Positions 15,235 through 22,101 of a DNA stretch of 37,746 nt are shown one piece after another. This DNA is from Mucilaginibacter sp. (GTDB lineage: Bacteria; Bacteroidota; Bacteroidia; Sphingobacteriales; Sphingobacteriaceae). Each line of letters begins with the position of its first letter. The stretch's first letter is position 1. The DNA is taken from positions 1 through 37,746 of the forward strand of contig JAESTD010000298.1 in the NCBI GenBank assembly GCA_016763755.1, in the 5' to 3' direction. Both the position numbers and the translations under genes were made by a program. The notes beneath the pieces are model-generated. The model had not been told where the DNA came from and searched no databases. It worked only from the letters and a program-made list of their open reading frames with translations.

Positions 15235-16260
15235 TCAGTCCTCAGTTTTTGGTGGTTGAGGTTTTGTGGTCTTTGGGTTAAAACGTGGTTTAAAGCCAAG
15301 TTTGGGTGTAGCTTCGGCAGCAGGCTCAGTTTCCTGCTCCTTTACTTTGATGTCCTCTGCTTTTTGCTCCGCAGGCACAACACTTTCCGCAGTTGTGTCT
15401 TCTAAGGGCTTATCCTCAGCAGCAGGGTGTTCTTTCTTTGGTGCCATCTTCGCTGCATTAAACCTTGGCTTAAAACCAGCAGGTTTTGATGCAGCAGGTG
15501 CTTCGGCTGGTGCGACGACTTCTGTCGGAGTTTCCTCTACAGCCTTTTCTTCAACAACAGGATCATCCTTCTTAGGCGCCATTTTAGCCGCGTTAAATCT
15601 CGGTTTAAAACCGGCAGGTTTTGGTGCAGATGCTTGAGTTGATGTTGGCGCTTCCGCAGGCTTTTCGTCTAACGGCTTACTTTCAGCAGCTGGCTCATCT
15701 GTTTTAGGCGTCGCCATCTTAGCAGCATTAAACCTTGGTTTGAAGCCCGCAGGTTTTGGCGCAGACGTTTCTACCGGTGCTTCAGTTGCAGGTTTATCTT
15801 CTGCAACAGGCTCATCCGTTTTCGGGGCCATTGCTTTGGCATTAAACCTTGGTTTAAACCCGGCAGGTTTCGGCGCGGCCGATGTTTCTGTATCTGTTGA
15901 TGCGGTGGTCTCTTTAGATTCTTCTGCTTTAACAACCGGTTCAGGTGCAGGCTTAGCGGCTGTTGCACCGGCTTTAAAACGTGGTTTAAAACCTACATTT
16001 GCAGTTGCCGATTCGGTTAGCGATTCTACAATGGTTTGCTCGGCAAGGCGGTTCTCTATGATCACCTTTTCCTCTTTTATTTCGGCAGCAAGGCGATACT
16101 GCAGGCGCAGCTTATTAAACCAGTATTTCTTTGTATGGTCGAAACTCTTTTCTCCCATAGCTTCGTAGTGCTCTTTAAATTCAGAGAACAAACCCGGCTG
16201 CCCCGATTGCAGGGCCATCAGATCTATCTTCTTCTTTTTAAAAAACTCTTCGAAAGTCAT
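15235..16260 (-). CDS. GFKPRF-repeat low-complexity protein
   Basis: A protein of about 341 residues from ATG 16260 (MTFEEFFKKKKIDLMALQSGQPGLFSEFKEHYEAMGEKSFDHTKKYWFNKLRLQYRL); the track's start at 16341 lies inside an AT-rich hairpin. The first 70 residues look folded and helical. The rest is a Pro/Ala/Glu/Lys-rich disordered tail carrying six copies of GFKPRF, four of them in the longer form KPAGFKPRFNA(A)KMAPK. The linkers are acidic and variable, about 30-50 residues. No signal peptide or membrane segment is visible. Regular basic-aromatic motifs on disordered linkers suggest a multivalent binder, but the partner is unknown. The gene lies between a DUF2442 gene and a 134-residue unknown, 3 nt from the latter. 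Confidence 0.75.
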   Translation of the reverse strand: MTFEEFFKKKKIDLMALQSGQPGLFSEFKEHYEAMGEKSFDHTKKYWFNKLRLQYRLAAEIKEEKVIIENRLAEQTIVESLTESATANVGFKPRFKAGATAAKPAPEPVVKAEESKETTASTDTETSAAPKPAGFKPRFNAKAMAPKTDEPVAEDKPATEAPVETSAPKPAGFKPRFNAAKMATPKTDEPAAESKPLDEKPAEAPTSTQASAPKPAGFKPRFNAAKMAPKKDDPVVEEKAVEETPTEVVAPAEAPAASKPAGFKPRFNAAKMAPKKEHPAAEDKPLEDTTAESVVPAEQKAEDIKVKEQETEPAAEATPKLGFKPRFNPKTTKPQPPKTED

Positions 16261-16261
16261 C

Positions 16262-16338
16262 TGTGTGATTTGAAAATTTGTTGATTGAAAATTTGAAGAT
16301 TGACAGGAATTTTCAAATTGCCAAATCTTTAAATCAAT
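16262..16338. repeat. AT-rich hairpin, TTTGAAAATTTGAA family
   Basis: TTTGAAAATT..GAAAATTTGAAGATT on the left pairs with AATTTTCAAATT..CCAAATCTTTAAATC on the right. A related hairpin lies at 16563-16642, and TTTGAATTTTGAATTTTCAA precedes lptB. Confidence 0.65.
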
Positions 16339-16341
16339 CAA

Positions 16342-16557
16342 TTAAAACTGAACATCAGTATCCAGTTGGTTAAATCGGATGCCTTTATCGGTTTGGCTCC
16401 AGTCCGCACGCTCCTCGTCGGTTGCGTTCAGCAGTTTCGGAAACCATTCCAGCGGAAATGCTTGTTGCTTACCGTCTTCTTTCTCTACAAAAAGTAAACC
16501 ATTGGCAAAGGTTACTTTAACCTTTTTCTCCTGTTTGCGTGTTGATAGTAAAGGCAT
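16342..16557 (-). CDS. DUF2442 domain protein
   Basis: A 71-residue protein. After a basic start (MPLLSTRKQEKKVKVTF) comes the small DUF2442 fold: FANGLLFVEKEDGKQQAFPLEWFPKLLNATDEERADW. It ends with the family pattern GIRFNQLDTDVQF (usually GxGIHWPxLDEDI). Such domains are often found as antitoxin-like or standalone proteins; no toxin partner is seen beside it. It is flanked on both sides by AT-rich hairpins within the yebC-to-phosphoribosyltransferase run. Confidence 0.75.
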   Translation of the reverse strand: MPLLSTRKQEKKVKVTFANGLLFVEKEDGKQQAFPLEWFPKLLNATDEERADWSQTDKGIRFNQLDTDVQF

Positions 16558-16562
16558 GATGT

Positions 16563-16642
16563 TAGATTTGAAAATTACTTAATTTGAAAATTTGAAGGTG
16601 TAAGGAATTTTCAAATTATCACATCTTCAAATTTTCAAATTA
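16563..16642. repeat. AT-rich hairpin, TTTGAAAATTTGAA family
   Basis: TTAGATTTGAAAATTACTTAATTTGAAAATTTGAAG is mirrored by CTTCAAATTTTCAAATTAGAG. The arms match those of the element at 16262-16338. Confidence 0.65.
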
Positions 16643-16647
16643 GAGAA

Positions 16648-17373
16648 TTACTCCGCCATATTATGATAAACCGCCTGTACATCATCGTCTTCCTCTAAGC
16701 GGTCAACAATTTTCAGTACATCTACGGCTTGTTCTTCGGTAACTGCGGTGGTTGACAGCGGGATACGCTCCAGCTTGGCTGATTTTACTTCGATGCCCAT
16801 CTCCTCTAAAGTTTTCTGCATTTTACCGAAATCTTCAAAAGCGGTATGGATAACGGCTACATCGTTTCCTTCTTCATCGGCCTCCACAAAAAGGTCTTCC
16901 AAACCGGCGTCTATCAATTCAAACTCCAGTTCTTCCAGATCGCGCTCTCCGGGATCAAATCTGAAAACAGATTTGCGTGCGAAAACGAAATCAAGTGAGC
17001 CGGTTTTACCGAGCGTACCGCCATATTTTGTAAAATAACTGCGCACGTTAGCAACCGTACGGTTTGTATTATCAGTAGCGGTCTCTACCAATATAGCTAC
17101 GCCATGCTGTGCGTAACCCTCGTAAACCAACTCATCGTAATCTTTCTCATCACGGCTTGAGGCACGTTTGATAGCGGCCTCAACTCTGTCTTTAGGCATG
17201 TTAACCGCCTTGGCATTCTGCACAGCAGTACGTAGGCGCGAGTTGGTGTTGGGGTCGCCGCCACCAGCTTTAACAGCCATTACTATCTCCTTACCCAAAC
17301 GGGTAAACTGCACCGCCATTTTGGCCCAGCGCTTAAATTTTCTCTCTTTCCGGAATTCGAATGCTCTTCCCAT
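16648..17373 (-). CDS. yebC: YebC/TACO1-family protein
   Basis: A 241-residue YebC/PmpR family protein, full length. The N-terminus MGRAFEFRKERKFKRWAKMAVQFTRLGKEI is the variant seen in Bacteroidota. It is followed by GGGDPNTNSRLRTAVQNAKAVNMPKDRVEAAIKRA, LVYEGYAQHGVAILVETATDNTNRTVANVRSYFTKYGG and SLDFVFARK. The acidic C-terminus (VDVLKIVDRLEEDDDVQAVYHNMAE) is also typical. Members are described as transcription regulators or, like TACO1, as translation factors that help ribosomes at proline stretches. It is the first gene of the minus-strand run. Confidence 0.93.
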   Translation of the reverse strand: MGRAFEFRKERKFKRWAKMAVQFTRLGKEIVMAVKAGGGDPNTNSRLRTAVQNAKAVNMPKDRVEAAIKRASSRDEKDYDELVYEGYAQHGVAILVETATDNTNRTVANVRSYFTKYGGTLGKTGSLDFVFARKSVFRFDPGERDLEELEFELIDAGLEDLFVEADEEGNDVAVIHTAFEDFGKMQKTLEEMGIEVKSAKLERIPLSTTAVTEEQAVDVLKIVDRLEEDDDVQAVYHNMAE

Positions 17374-17434
17374 TTCTAATATTGTCGATAGTCTTTGATC
17401 AATAGACCATAGACACCGCGAATATAAACCTTTT

Positions 17435-18385
17435 TTAGATAATCGTTTTCAGGTTGGTTAGCATATCTTCCGTTATCTTTGGCAGATTATACTCCAGTTG
17501 CCAACCCCAATCCTGTTGTGCCTGGCTGTCATCAATAGATTTTGGCCAGCTATCGGCAATAACCTGGCGTGAGTCGTTTTCGGCATAGCTCATCTCAAAC
17601 TCAGGCATTAGCTTTTTAATTTCTGAAGCTAATTGCTCAGGCGTAAAACTTACACCTGCCAAATTATAGCTTGAGCGGATGGTAATATTCTCTACCGGCG
17701 CATCCATCAAACTTAATGTAGCGCGAATGGCATCATCCATGTACATCATCGGCAATGCAGTTTGTGCCGATAAGAAGCCTTGATATTTACCATGTTTTAA
17801 TGCCTCGTGAAAAATATGCACAGCATAATCTGTAGTGCCGCCCCCCGGATTTGCTCTCCAGCCTATTAAACCAGGGTAACGCAGGCTGCGTACATCCAAT
17901 CCGTATTTTTCGAAATAGTACTCGCACCAGCGTTCGCCGGCCAATTTACTAAAACCATAAACTGTGTTAGGATCCATCACACAATACTGCGGGGTATTAT
18001 GCTGTGGCGAGTGCGGGCCGAATACCGCTATCGAGCTTGGCCAAAAAACTTTCTGCACTTTAAATTCAACAGCAAAATCCAACACATGTAAAAGCCCTGT
18101 CATGTTCAAATCCCAGGCCATTTTGGGTTTTTGCTCGCCTACGGCTGATAAGATGGCTGCCAACAGGTAAACCTGTGTTGGACGATGTTTATCAAAAAGG
18201 TGACGCAAGTTTTCTTTATCCATCACGTTTGCATATTCAAACGGACCGGTATTGCGGAGAGCGTAGTTTGGGCTATTTATATCTGATGCAATTACATTTT
18301 CTGCACCATGAATTTTTCTTAATGCGGCTACCAGTTCGGTACCAATTTGACCATTGGAGCCGATCACGAATATCTTTTCAGTCAT
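17435..18385 (-). CDS. SDR-type L-threonine dehydrogenase-like epimerase/dehydratase
   Basis: A 316-residue NAD-dependent short-chain dehydrogenase of the extended type. Rossmann loop GSNGQIGTELV is at about residues 8-18. The catalytic Ser and Tyr/Lys appear as WPSSIAVFG and NTVYGFSKLAGE (YxxxK). GLIGWRANPGGGTTDYAVHIFHEAL and LPMMYMDDAIRATL are characteristic of the UDP-galactose-epimerase-like L-threonine 3-dehydrogenases found in bacteria. The likely reaction is threonine to 2-amino-3-ketobutyrate. It is divergent from asd, and a TACATTTG -7 element lies 18 nt upstream of its start. A sugar epimerase is less likely given these motifs. Confidence 0.82.
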   Translation of the reverse strand: MTEKIFVIGSNGQIGTELVAALRKIHGAENVIASDINSPNYALRNTGPFEYANVMDKENLRHLFDKHRPTQVYLLAAILSAVGEQKPKMAWDLNMTGLLHVLDFAVEFKVQKVFWPSSIAVFGPHSPQHNTPQYCVMDPNTVYGFSKLAGERWCEYYFEKYGLDVRSLRYPGLIGWRANPGGGTTDYAVHIFHEALKHGKYQGFLSAQTALPMMYMDDAIRATLSLMDAPVENITIRSSYNLAGVSFTPEQLASEIKKLMPEFEMSYAENDSRQVIADSWPKSIDDSQAQQDWGWQLEYNLPKITEDMLTNLKTII

Positions 18386-18402
18386 TCAAACACAGTTTGG
18401 CA

Positions 18403-18410
18403 CAAATGTA
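18403..18410 (-). promoter_or_regulatory. Candidate -7 element for the threonine dehydrogenase-like gene
   Basis: On the minus strand TACATTTG matches the Bacteroidota -7 consensus TAnnTTTG, 18 nt before the start codon. The -33 element is weak. Confidence 0.4.
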
Positions 18411-18517
18411 GGAAATTGAAACTAAAGGGTCTGTTTTCTCATGATATAAACCGCCTACCCTAACTAAATGTTTACAAAAAGGCGCAATCAAATTATACTA
18501 AAATAGTAGACATTTTA

Positions 18518-18549
18518 TTGGCAGGTTCGCAAAAAAAACACCATATTTG
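18518..18549 (+). promoter_or_regulatory. Candidate Bacteroidota promoter for asd
   Basis: TTG (18518-18520) and CATATTTG (18542-18549), separated by 21 nt, match the TTG / TAnnTTTG pattern with one mismatch. The start codon follows 35 nt later. Confidence 0.4.
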
Positions 18550-18584
18550 AAGCTATTTAATTAACATTTATACATAAATAAACA

Positions 18585-19592
18585 ATGAAAGTCGCAGTTG
18601 TTGGTGCTACCGGACTGGTAGGCACTAAAATGTTGCAAGTTCTTGATGAACGCAACTTCCCCGTTACAGAATTAATTCCCGTTGCATCCGCTAAAAGTAT
18701 TGGTAAAGAAATCACTTTTAAGGGTAAGCAATATAAGATTGTTTCTGCCGAGGATGCGATTAAGCAGAAGCCAGATGTTGCTATCTTTAGCGCTGGTGGC
18801 AGCACTTCATTGGAGCAGGCCCCTTTGTTTGCCAATGCAGGCATTACAGTTATCGATAACTCATCTGCATGGCGTATGGACCCGACCAAAAAACTGGTTG
18901 TGCCTGAGGTTAATGCTGATGCACTAACTGCTGAAGACAAGATCATCGCTAACCCAAATTGCTCGACCATACAAATGGTGGTGGCTTTAAAACCACTGCA
19001 CGACAGGTATAAAATTAAACGCGTTGTGGTATCAACCTACCAATCGGTAACCGGTACCGGCGTTAAAGCGGTTGATCAGTTATTCAACGAACGTAATGGC
19101 GTTGATGGCCCTAAGGTTTACCCTTACACTATTGATCTTAATGTTATCCCTCAGATCGATGTGTTTACCGAAAATGGCTACACCAAAGAGGAGATGAAAA
19201 TGATCCTCGAAACCAAAAAAATAATGGGCGACGATAGCATTGCAGTTACGGCTACTACCGTCCGTATCCCGGTTATGGGCGGCCACTCAGAATCAGTAAA
19301 CATCGAGTTTGCCCACGAGTATGATCTGGCTGAAGTTCGCGAAGTATTGGCTAACGCACCTGGTGTTGTTGTGGTTGACGATGTTGCCAACCTTAAATAC
19401 CCGATGCCGCTTGATGCACACGATAAAGATGAGGTTTTCGTAGGCCGCCTTCGCCGCGACGAAACCCAACCGAATACTTTAAACTGCTGGATAGTATCAG
19501 ACAACCTGCGTAAAGGTGCTGCTACTAACGCCGTGCAAATTGCGGAGTACCTGGCATCAAAGAATTTGATAGGTCACGCGGTTGGTGTTTAG
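18585..19592 (+). CDS. asd: Aspartate-semialdehyde dehydrogenase
   Basis: Reduces aspartyl phosphate to aspartate semialdehyde with NADPH, on the route to lysine, threonine and methionine; cytosolic. It is 335 residues, normal length. GATGLVGTKMLQVL at 7-20 is the nucleotide-binding loop. FSAGGSTSLE (68-77) and DNSSAWRM (91-98) lie around the active site, and NPNCSTIQ carries the catalytic cysteine (about residue 126). GHSESVNIEF contains the conserved histidine, and FVGRLRRDETQPNTLNCWIVSDNLRKGAATNAVQIAE ends the protein. The gene is monocistronic, with a clear terminator after it, and divergent from the threonine dehydrogenase-like gene. Confidence 0.96.
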   Translation: MKVAVVGATGLVGTKMLQVLDERNFPVTELIPVASAKSIGKEITFKGKQYKIVSAEDAIKQKPDVAIFSAGGSTSLEQAPLFANAGITVIDNSSAWRMDPTKKLVVPEVNADALTAEDKIIANPNCSTIQMVVALKPLHDRYKIKRVVVSTYQSVTGTGVKAVDQLFNERNGVDGPKVYPYTIDLNVIPQIDVFTENGYTKEEMKMILETKKIMGDDSIAVTATTVRIPVMGGHSESVNIEFAHEYDLAEVREVLANAPGVVVVDDVANLKYPMPLDAHDKDEVFVGRLRRDETQPNTLNCWIVSDNLRKGAATNAVQIAEYLASKNLIGHAVGV

Positions 19593-19629
19593 AGATTTGT
19601 GATCAGAGATTAGTTCTCTGTGTAATAGG

Positions 19630-19661
19630 AAAGGGATAATCAATTGGTTATCCCTTTTTTA
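19630..19661 (+). terminator. Rho-independent terminator after asd
   Basis: AAGGGATAA and TTATCCCTT form a nine-base perfect stem around TCAATTGG, followed by a T run. It lies inside the track's extended carotenoid-desaturase ORF, which argues against that early start. Confidence 0.85.
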
Positions 19662-19673
19662 TTGAATAACGAT

Positions 19674-19737
19674 TGTCATGGTGAGCCTGTCGAACCGTCT
19701 AATGCTCGTACAGGTCTTCGACGAGCTCAGACTGACA
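19674..19737. repeat. Palindromic element GTCATGGTGAGCCTGTCGAAC / TTCGACGAGCTCAGACTGACA
   Basis: The left part TGTCATGGTGAGCCTGTCGAA is an imperfect inverted copy of TTCGACGAGCTCAGACTGACA. It is about 64 bp and of the same general build as the GTCATT hairpins elsewhere in the window. Confidence 0.7.
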
Positions 19738-19769
19738 TTAATAGACATCTACATATTGTTTCATTCAAT

Positions 19770-19793
19770 CCCCCCTTCAGGGGGTTAGGGGGC
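19770..19793. repeat. C-run/G-run short repeat
   Basis: CCCCCCTTCAGGGGGTTAGGGGG is a small GC-rich palindrome-like sequence 28 bp before the desaturase start. It resembles short dispersed repeats seen in Bacteroidota genomes. It could pair in the mRNA leader. Confidence 0.45.
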
Positions 19794-19820
19794 TTTCGCT
19801 GTTTTGTATATCTTTACCGC

Positions 19821-21293
19821 ATGCCTCAACAAAAAGCTGTTATTATAGGTGCCGGTGTAGCGGGTATTGCCACGGCTATCCGTTTAGCGGTTAAGGGTTA
19901 TAAGGTTGAGGTTTTTGAGGCCAACAGTTACCCCGGGGGCAAGCTTTCTCAGTTTGAGCAGAACGGATATCGTTTTGATGCCGGCCCAAGCCTGTTCACC
20001 ATGCCGCAGTATGTGGACGAGTTGTTTCGACTCGCCGGCAAAGATCCGCGCCAATACTTCAATTACCGAAAGCTGGATGTGGTGTGCAATTATTTTTATG
20101 AGGATGGCACACAACTGCATGTCTGGGCTGACACCGAAAAATTTGCACAGGAAATAGCCAATAAAACCGGCGAATCTGCTGAAGCGGTGTTCAAACACCT
20201 GGCTAACAGCCGCGACATTTACGACATTACCAATCATGTTTTCTTAGAGAGATCGTTACATAAATTGCAAACCTATTTGCGTTGGGATACGCTGCGTTCT
20301 GTTTTCAGATTGCCGCAGATAGATTCTATGCGTACGATGCATAAAGCCAACTCATCTGCATTTAAGGATAAGCGCGTGGTTCAGTTTTTTGATAGGTATG
20401 CCACTTATAATGGAACCGATCCCTACCAGGCACCTGCCACGCTAAACGTTATCCCCCATCTGGAGCATCATTTTGGCGCCTGGTTTCCTGAAGGTGGTAT
20501 GTACAGCATTACACAAAGTCTGGTTAAACTCGCGGAAGAAGTAGGCGTAAAATTTAACTATAACAGCCCGGTTGATGAAGTATTTGTAATAAATGGCATT
20601 GCCAAAGGCGTACGGGCACAGGGTATAAACATTATATCCGATTTAGTGGTATCTAACATGGATATCTGGTTCACCTATAAAAAGCTATTGACTAAATATC
20701 CTGCGTTGCATCCCCAGAAAATATTGAACCAGGAACGCAGCAGCTCGGCTTTGATATTTTACTGGGGGATAAAAAAGCAATTCCCAAACTTGGATCTCCA
20801 CAATATATTTTTTAGTGCTGATTATAAGGCGGAGTTTGAACATATCTGGCTACAGCAAAATATTTATCACGATCCGACAGTATACCTTAATATCAGCTCA
20901 AAATTAAACCCCGATGATGCGCCAAGTGATAGTGAGAACTGGTTTGTGATGATCAACGTACCTGCCAACAACGGGCAGGACTGGGATGCGTTGATAGCCA
21001 GCGCCCGCAAGAATATCATTGATAAGCTATCGCGCTTGCTGGGAGAAGATATCGGGAGTTTGATAGAATGCGAGAGCATTCTCGATCCGCGGAGCATCGA
21101 GAGCCGTACCTCGTCATACAAAGGTTCTATTTACGGCACCAGTTCCAATAATCGCTTTGCGGCGTTTTTAAGACATTCAAATGTATCTTCAAAAGTGAAA
21201 GGGTTGTATTTCTGCGGTGGCAGTGTGCATCCCGGTGGGGGGATACCGCTGTGTTTGTTATCGGCGAAGATTGTGAGTGAAATGATCGAATAA
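19821..21293 (+). CDS. CrtI/CrtD-family carotenoid desaturase
   Basis: A FAD-dependent carotenoid desaturase of about 490 residues, starting at ATG 19821 (MPQQKAVIIGAGVAGIATAIRLAVKGYKVEVFEANSYPGGKL). The track's start at 19644 lies in the asd terminator and repeat DNA. The dinucleotide-binding loop IIGAGVAG is at about 8-15, followed by DAGPSLFTMPQYVDELF. The C-terminal FAD motif LYFCGGSVHPGGGIPLCLLSAKIV is complete. These details fit the Bacteroidota CrtD branch (hydroxycarotenoid 3,4-desaturase) somewhat better than phytoene desaturase, but the substrate is not certain. No crtB or crtI neighbour is present here. A probable carotenoid-modifying cluster lies about 13 kb downstream. Confidence 0.82.
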   Translation: MPQQKAVIIGAGVAGIATAIRLAVKGYKVEVFEANSYPGGKLSQFEQNGYRFDAGPSLFTMPQYVDELFRLAGKDPRQYFNYRKLDVVCNYFYEDGTQLHVWADTEKFAQEIANKTGESAEAVFKHLANSRDIYDITNHVFLERSLHKLQTYLRWDTLRSVFRLPQIDSMRTMHKANSSAFKDKRVVQFFDRYATYNGTDPYQAPATLNVIPHLEHHFGAWFPEGGMYSITQSLVKLAEEVGVKFNYNSPVDEVFVINGIAKGVRAQGINIISDLVVSNMDIWFTYKKLLTKYPALHPQKILNQERSSSALIFYWGIKKQFPNLDLHNIFFSADYKAEFEHIWLQQNIYHDPTVYLNISSKLNPDDAPSDSENWFVMINVPANNGQDWDALIASARKNIIDKLSRLLGEDIGSLIECESILDPRSIESRTSSYKGSIYGTSSNNRFAAFLRHSNVSSKVKGLYFCGGSVHPGGGIPLCLLSAKIVSEMIE

Positions 21294-21302
21294 AATACAC
21301 TA

Positions 21303-21427
21303 TGTCATTCCGAGCGAGCAGAAGGGGCCGCCGTTAGCAAGAGCGCGACGAGAATCTTCTACGTGCAACTCAGAAACGTGGCTATCGCGCGTAGAAGATT
21401 TCTCCTCCTACCTCGTTCGAAATGACA
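21303..21427. repeat. Palindromic REP-like element, GTCATTnCGAGCGAGC family, copy 2
   Basis: TGTCATTCCGAGCGAGCA on the left and CTCGTTCGAAATGACA on the right are inverted. The inner arms AGAATCTTCTACG and GTAGAAGATTTCTCC also pair. It shares both arm sets with the element at 1732-1859 and likewise lies between convergent genes. Confidence 0.8.
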
Positions 21428-21435
21428 TTGCTTTT

Positions 21436-21891
21436 CTACTCCGGGCAATTATCCTTGCGGCGGGTGTCAACAATGTAGGTGATCTTCCAGCCGGTGTCCG
21501 TTTTCATAAGCTGGAAAAAGTTAACGCCGCAATGGCTGTATTGCGTACCGATGTAGAACTTGTACGGAGTCCAGACACTGGCAAGCGCGCCGTCCACTTT
21601 AATGTCGCCCCAGGTAATGCGCTCGTCATAAATATCTTTATGCGGTGTGCCTACTTGTTTAACAAAGTCTGCGGCTTTCTCAGTAACTAATGCTACTGAC
21701 CCATCTTTTTTGTTGGCTACGCTTTGCAGCACCATGTCTTTATGAAAAGTTGAGCTTAACATCGCCGTATCAGCTTTCTTCATCCCCTCAAACATGGTGT
21801 TGATAGTTTTCTTGATATCGTCTTTATCGGTTTGGGCAAAAGTAGGGATAGACAAGATCATTATGGTGAGTAGTGTGAACAGCTTTTTCAT
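21436..21891 (-). CDS. Secreted NTF2/SnoaL-like protein
   Basis: A 151-residue exported protein. The signal peptide MKKLFTLLTIMILSIPTFAQ ends at FAQ. The mature part has the NTF2-like cone fold pattern: DDIKKTINTMFEGMKKADTAMLSSTFHKDMVLQSV near the start, then DERITWGDIKVDGALASVWTPYKFYIGTQYSHCGVNFFQLMKTDTGWKITYIVDTRRKDNCPE, with the typical GW(K)I strand. Such domains are often annotated as nuclear transport factor 2 family or DUF4440-like; enzymatic activity cannot be inferred. The gene lies alone between two palindromic elements. Confidence 0.78.
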   Translation of the reverse strand: MKKLFTLLTIMILSIPTFAQTDKDDIKKTINTMFEGMKKADTAMLSSTFHKDMVLQSVANKKDGSVALVTEKAADFVKQVGTPHKDIYDERITWGDIKVDGALASVWTPYKFYIGTQYSHCGVNFFQLMKTDTGWKITYIVDTRRKDNCPE

Positions 21892-21938
21892 ATTTATTGT
21901 GATGATTGGTTGTTACAAGTTACATAAAATTCTCTTCA

Positions 21939-22040
21939 TGTCATTGCGAGCGTAGCGCGGCAATCTTATAGGTGATAGCCATCATGCGAAGTTGATTTTC
22001 CTATGAGATTGCCACGTCGCTATCGCTCCTCGCAATGAGA
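21939..22040. repeat. Palindromic element GTCATTGCGAGCGTAGCGCGGCAATCT
   Basis: TGTCATTGCGAGCGTAGCGCGGCAATCTTAT and ATGAGATTGCCACGTCGCTATCGCTCCTCGCAATGA are imperfect inverted copies, giving a hairpin of about 100 bp. The inner sequence differs from the elements at 1732 and 21303, although all begin with GTCATT. Confidence 0.75.
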
Positions 22041-22060
22041 TGGCGAAAAAAATGACTAAC

Positions 22061-22088
22061 AAAAAAGCCCTGCGGTTGCAGGGCTTTT
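22061..22088 (-). terminator. Rho-independent terminator after dnaA
   Basis: Read on the minus strand, AAAAGCCCTGC AACC GCAGGGCTTTTTT forms a strong GC stem ending in a T run. It lies 14 nt past the dnaA stop. Confidence 0.85.
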
Positions 22089-22101
22089 GGTTTATAACCG
22101 G

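Noticed and set aside
15266-16168. Long antisense ORFs (15266-15637 and 15740-16168) opposite the GFKPRF-repeat gene
   Set aside because: They are mirror reading of the Pro/Ala-rich repeats (GLKPAGF on the other strand) and have no independent family features.
16342-16557. Toxin-antitoxin pair around the DUF2442 protein
   Set aside because: DUF2442 can pair with toxins such as DUF4160 proteins, but no small toxin-like gene lies next to it.
19644-19820. N-terminal extension of the carotenoid desaturase ORF (MVIPFLLNNDCHGEPVEPSN...)
   Set aside because: This stretch covers the asd terminator, a palindromic repeat and a C/G-run repeat. The FAD-binding start at ATG 19821 is the family N-terminus.
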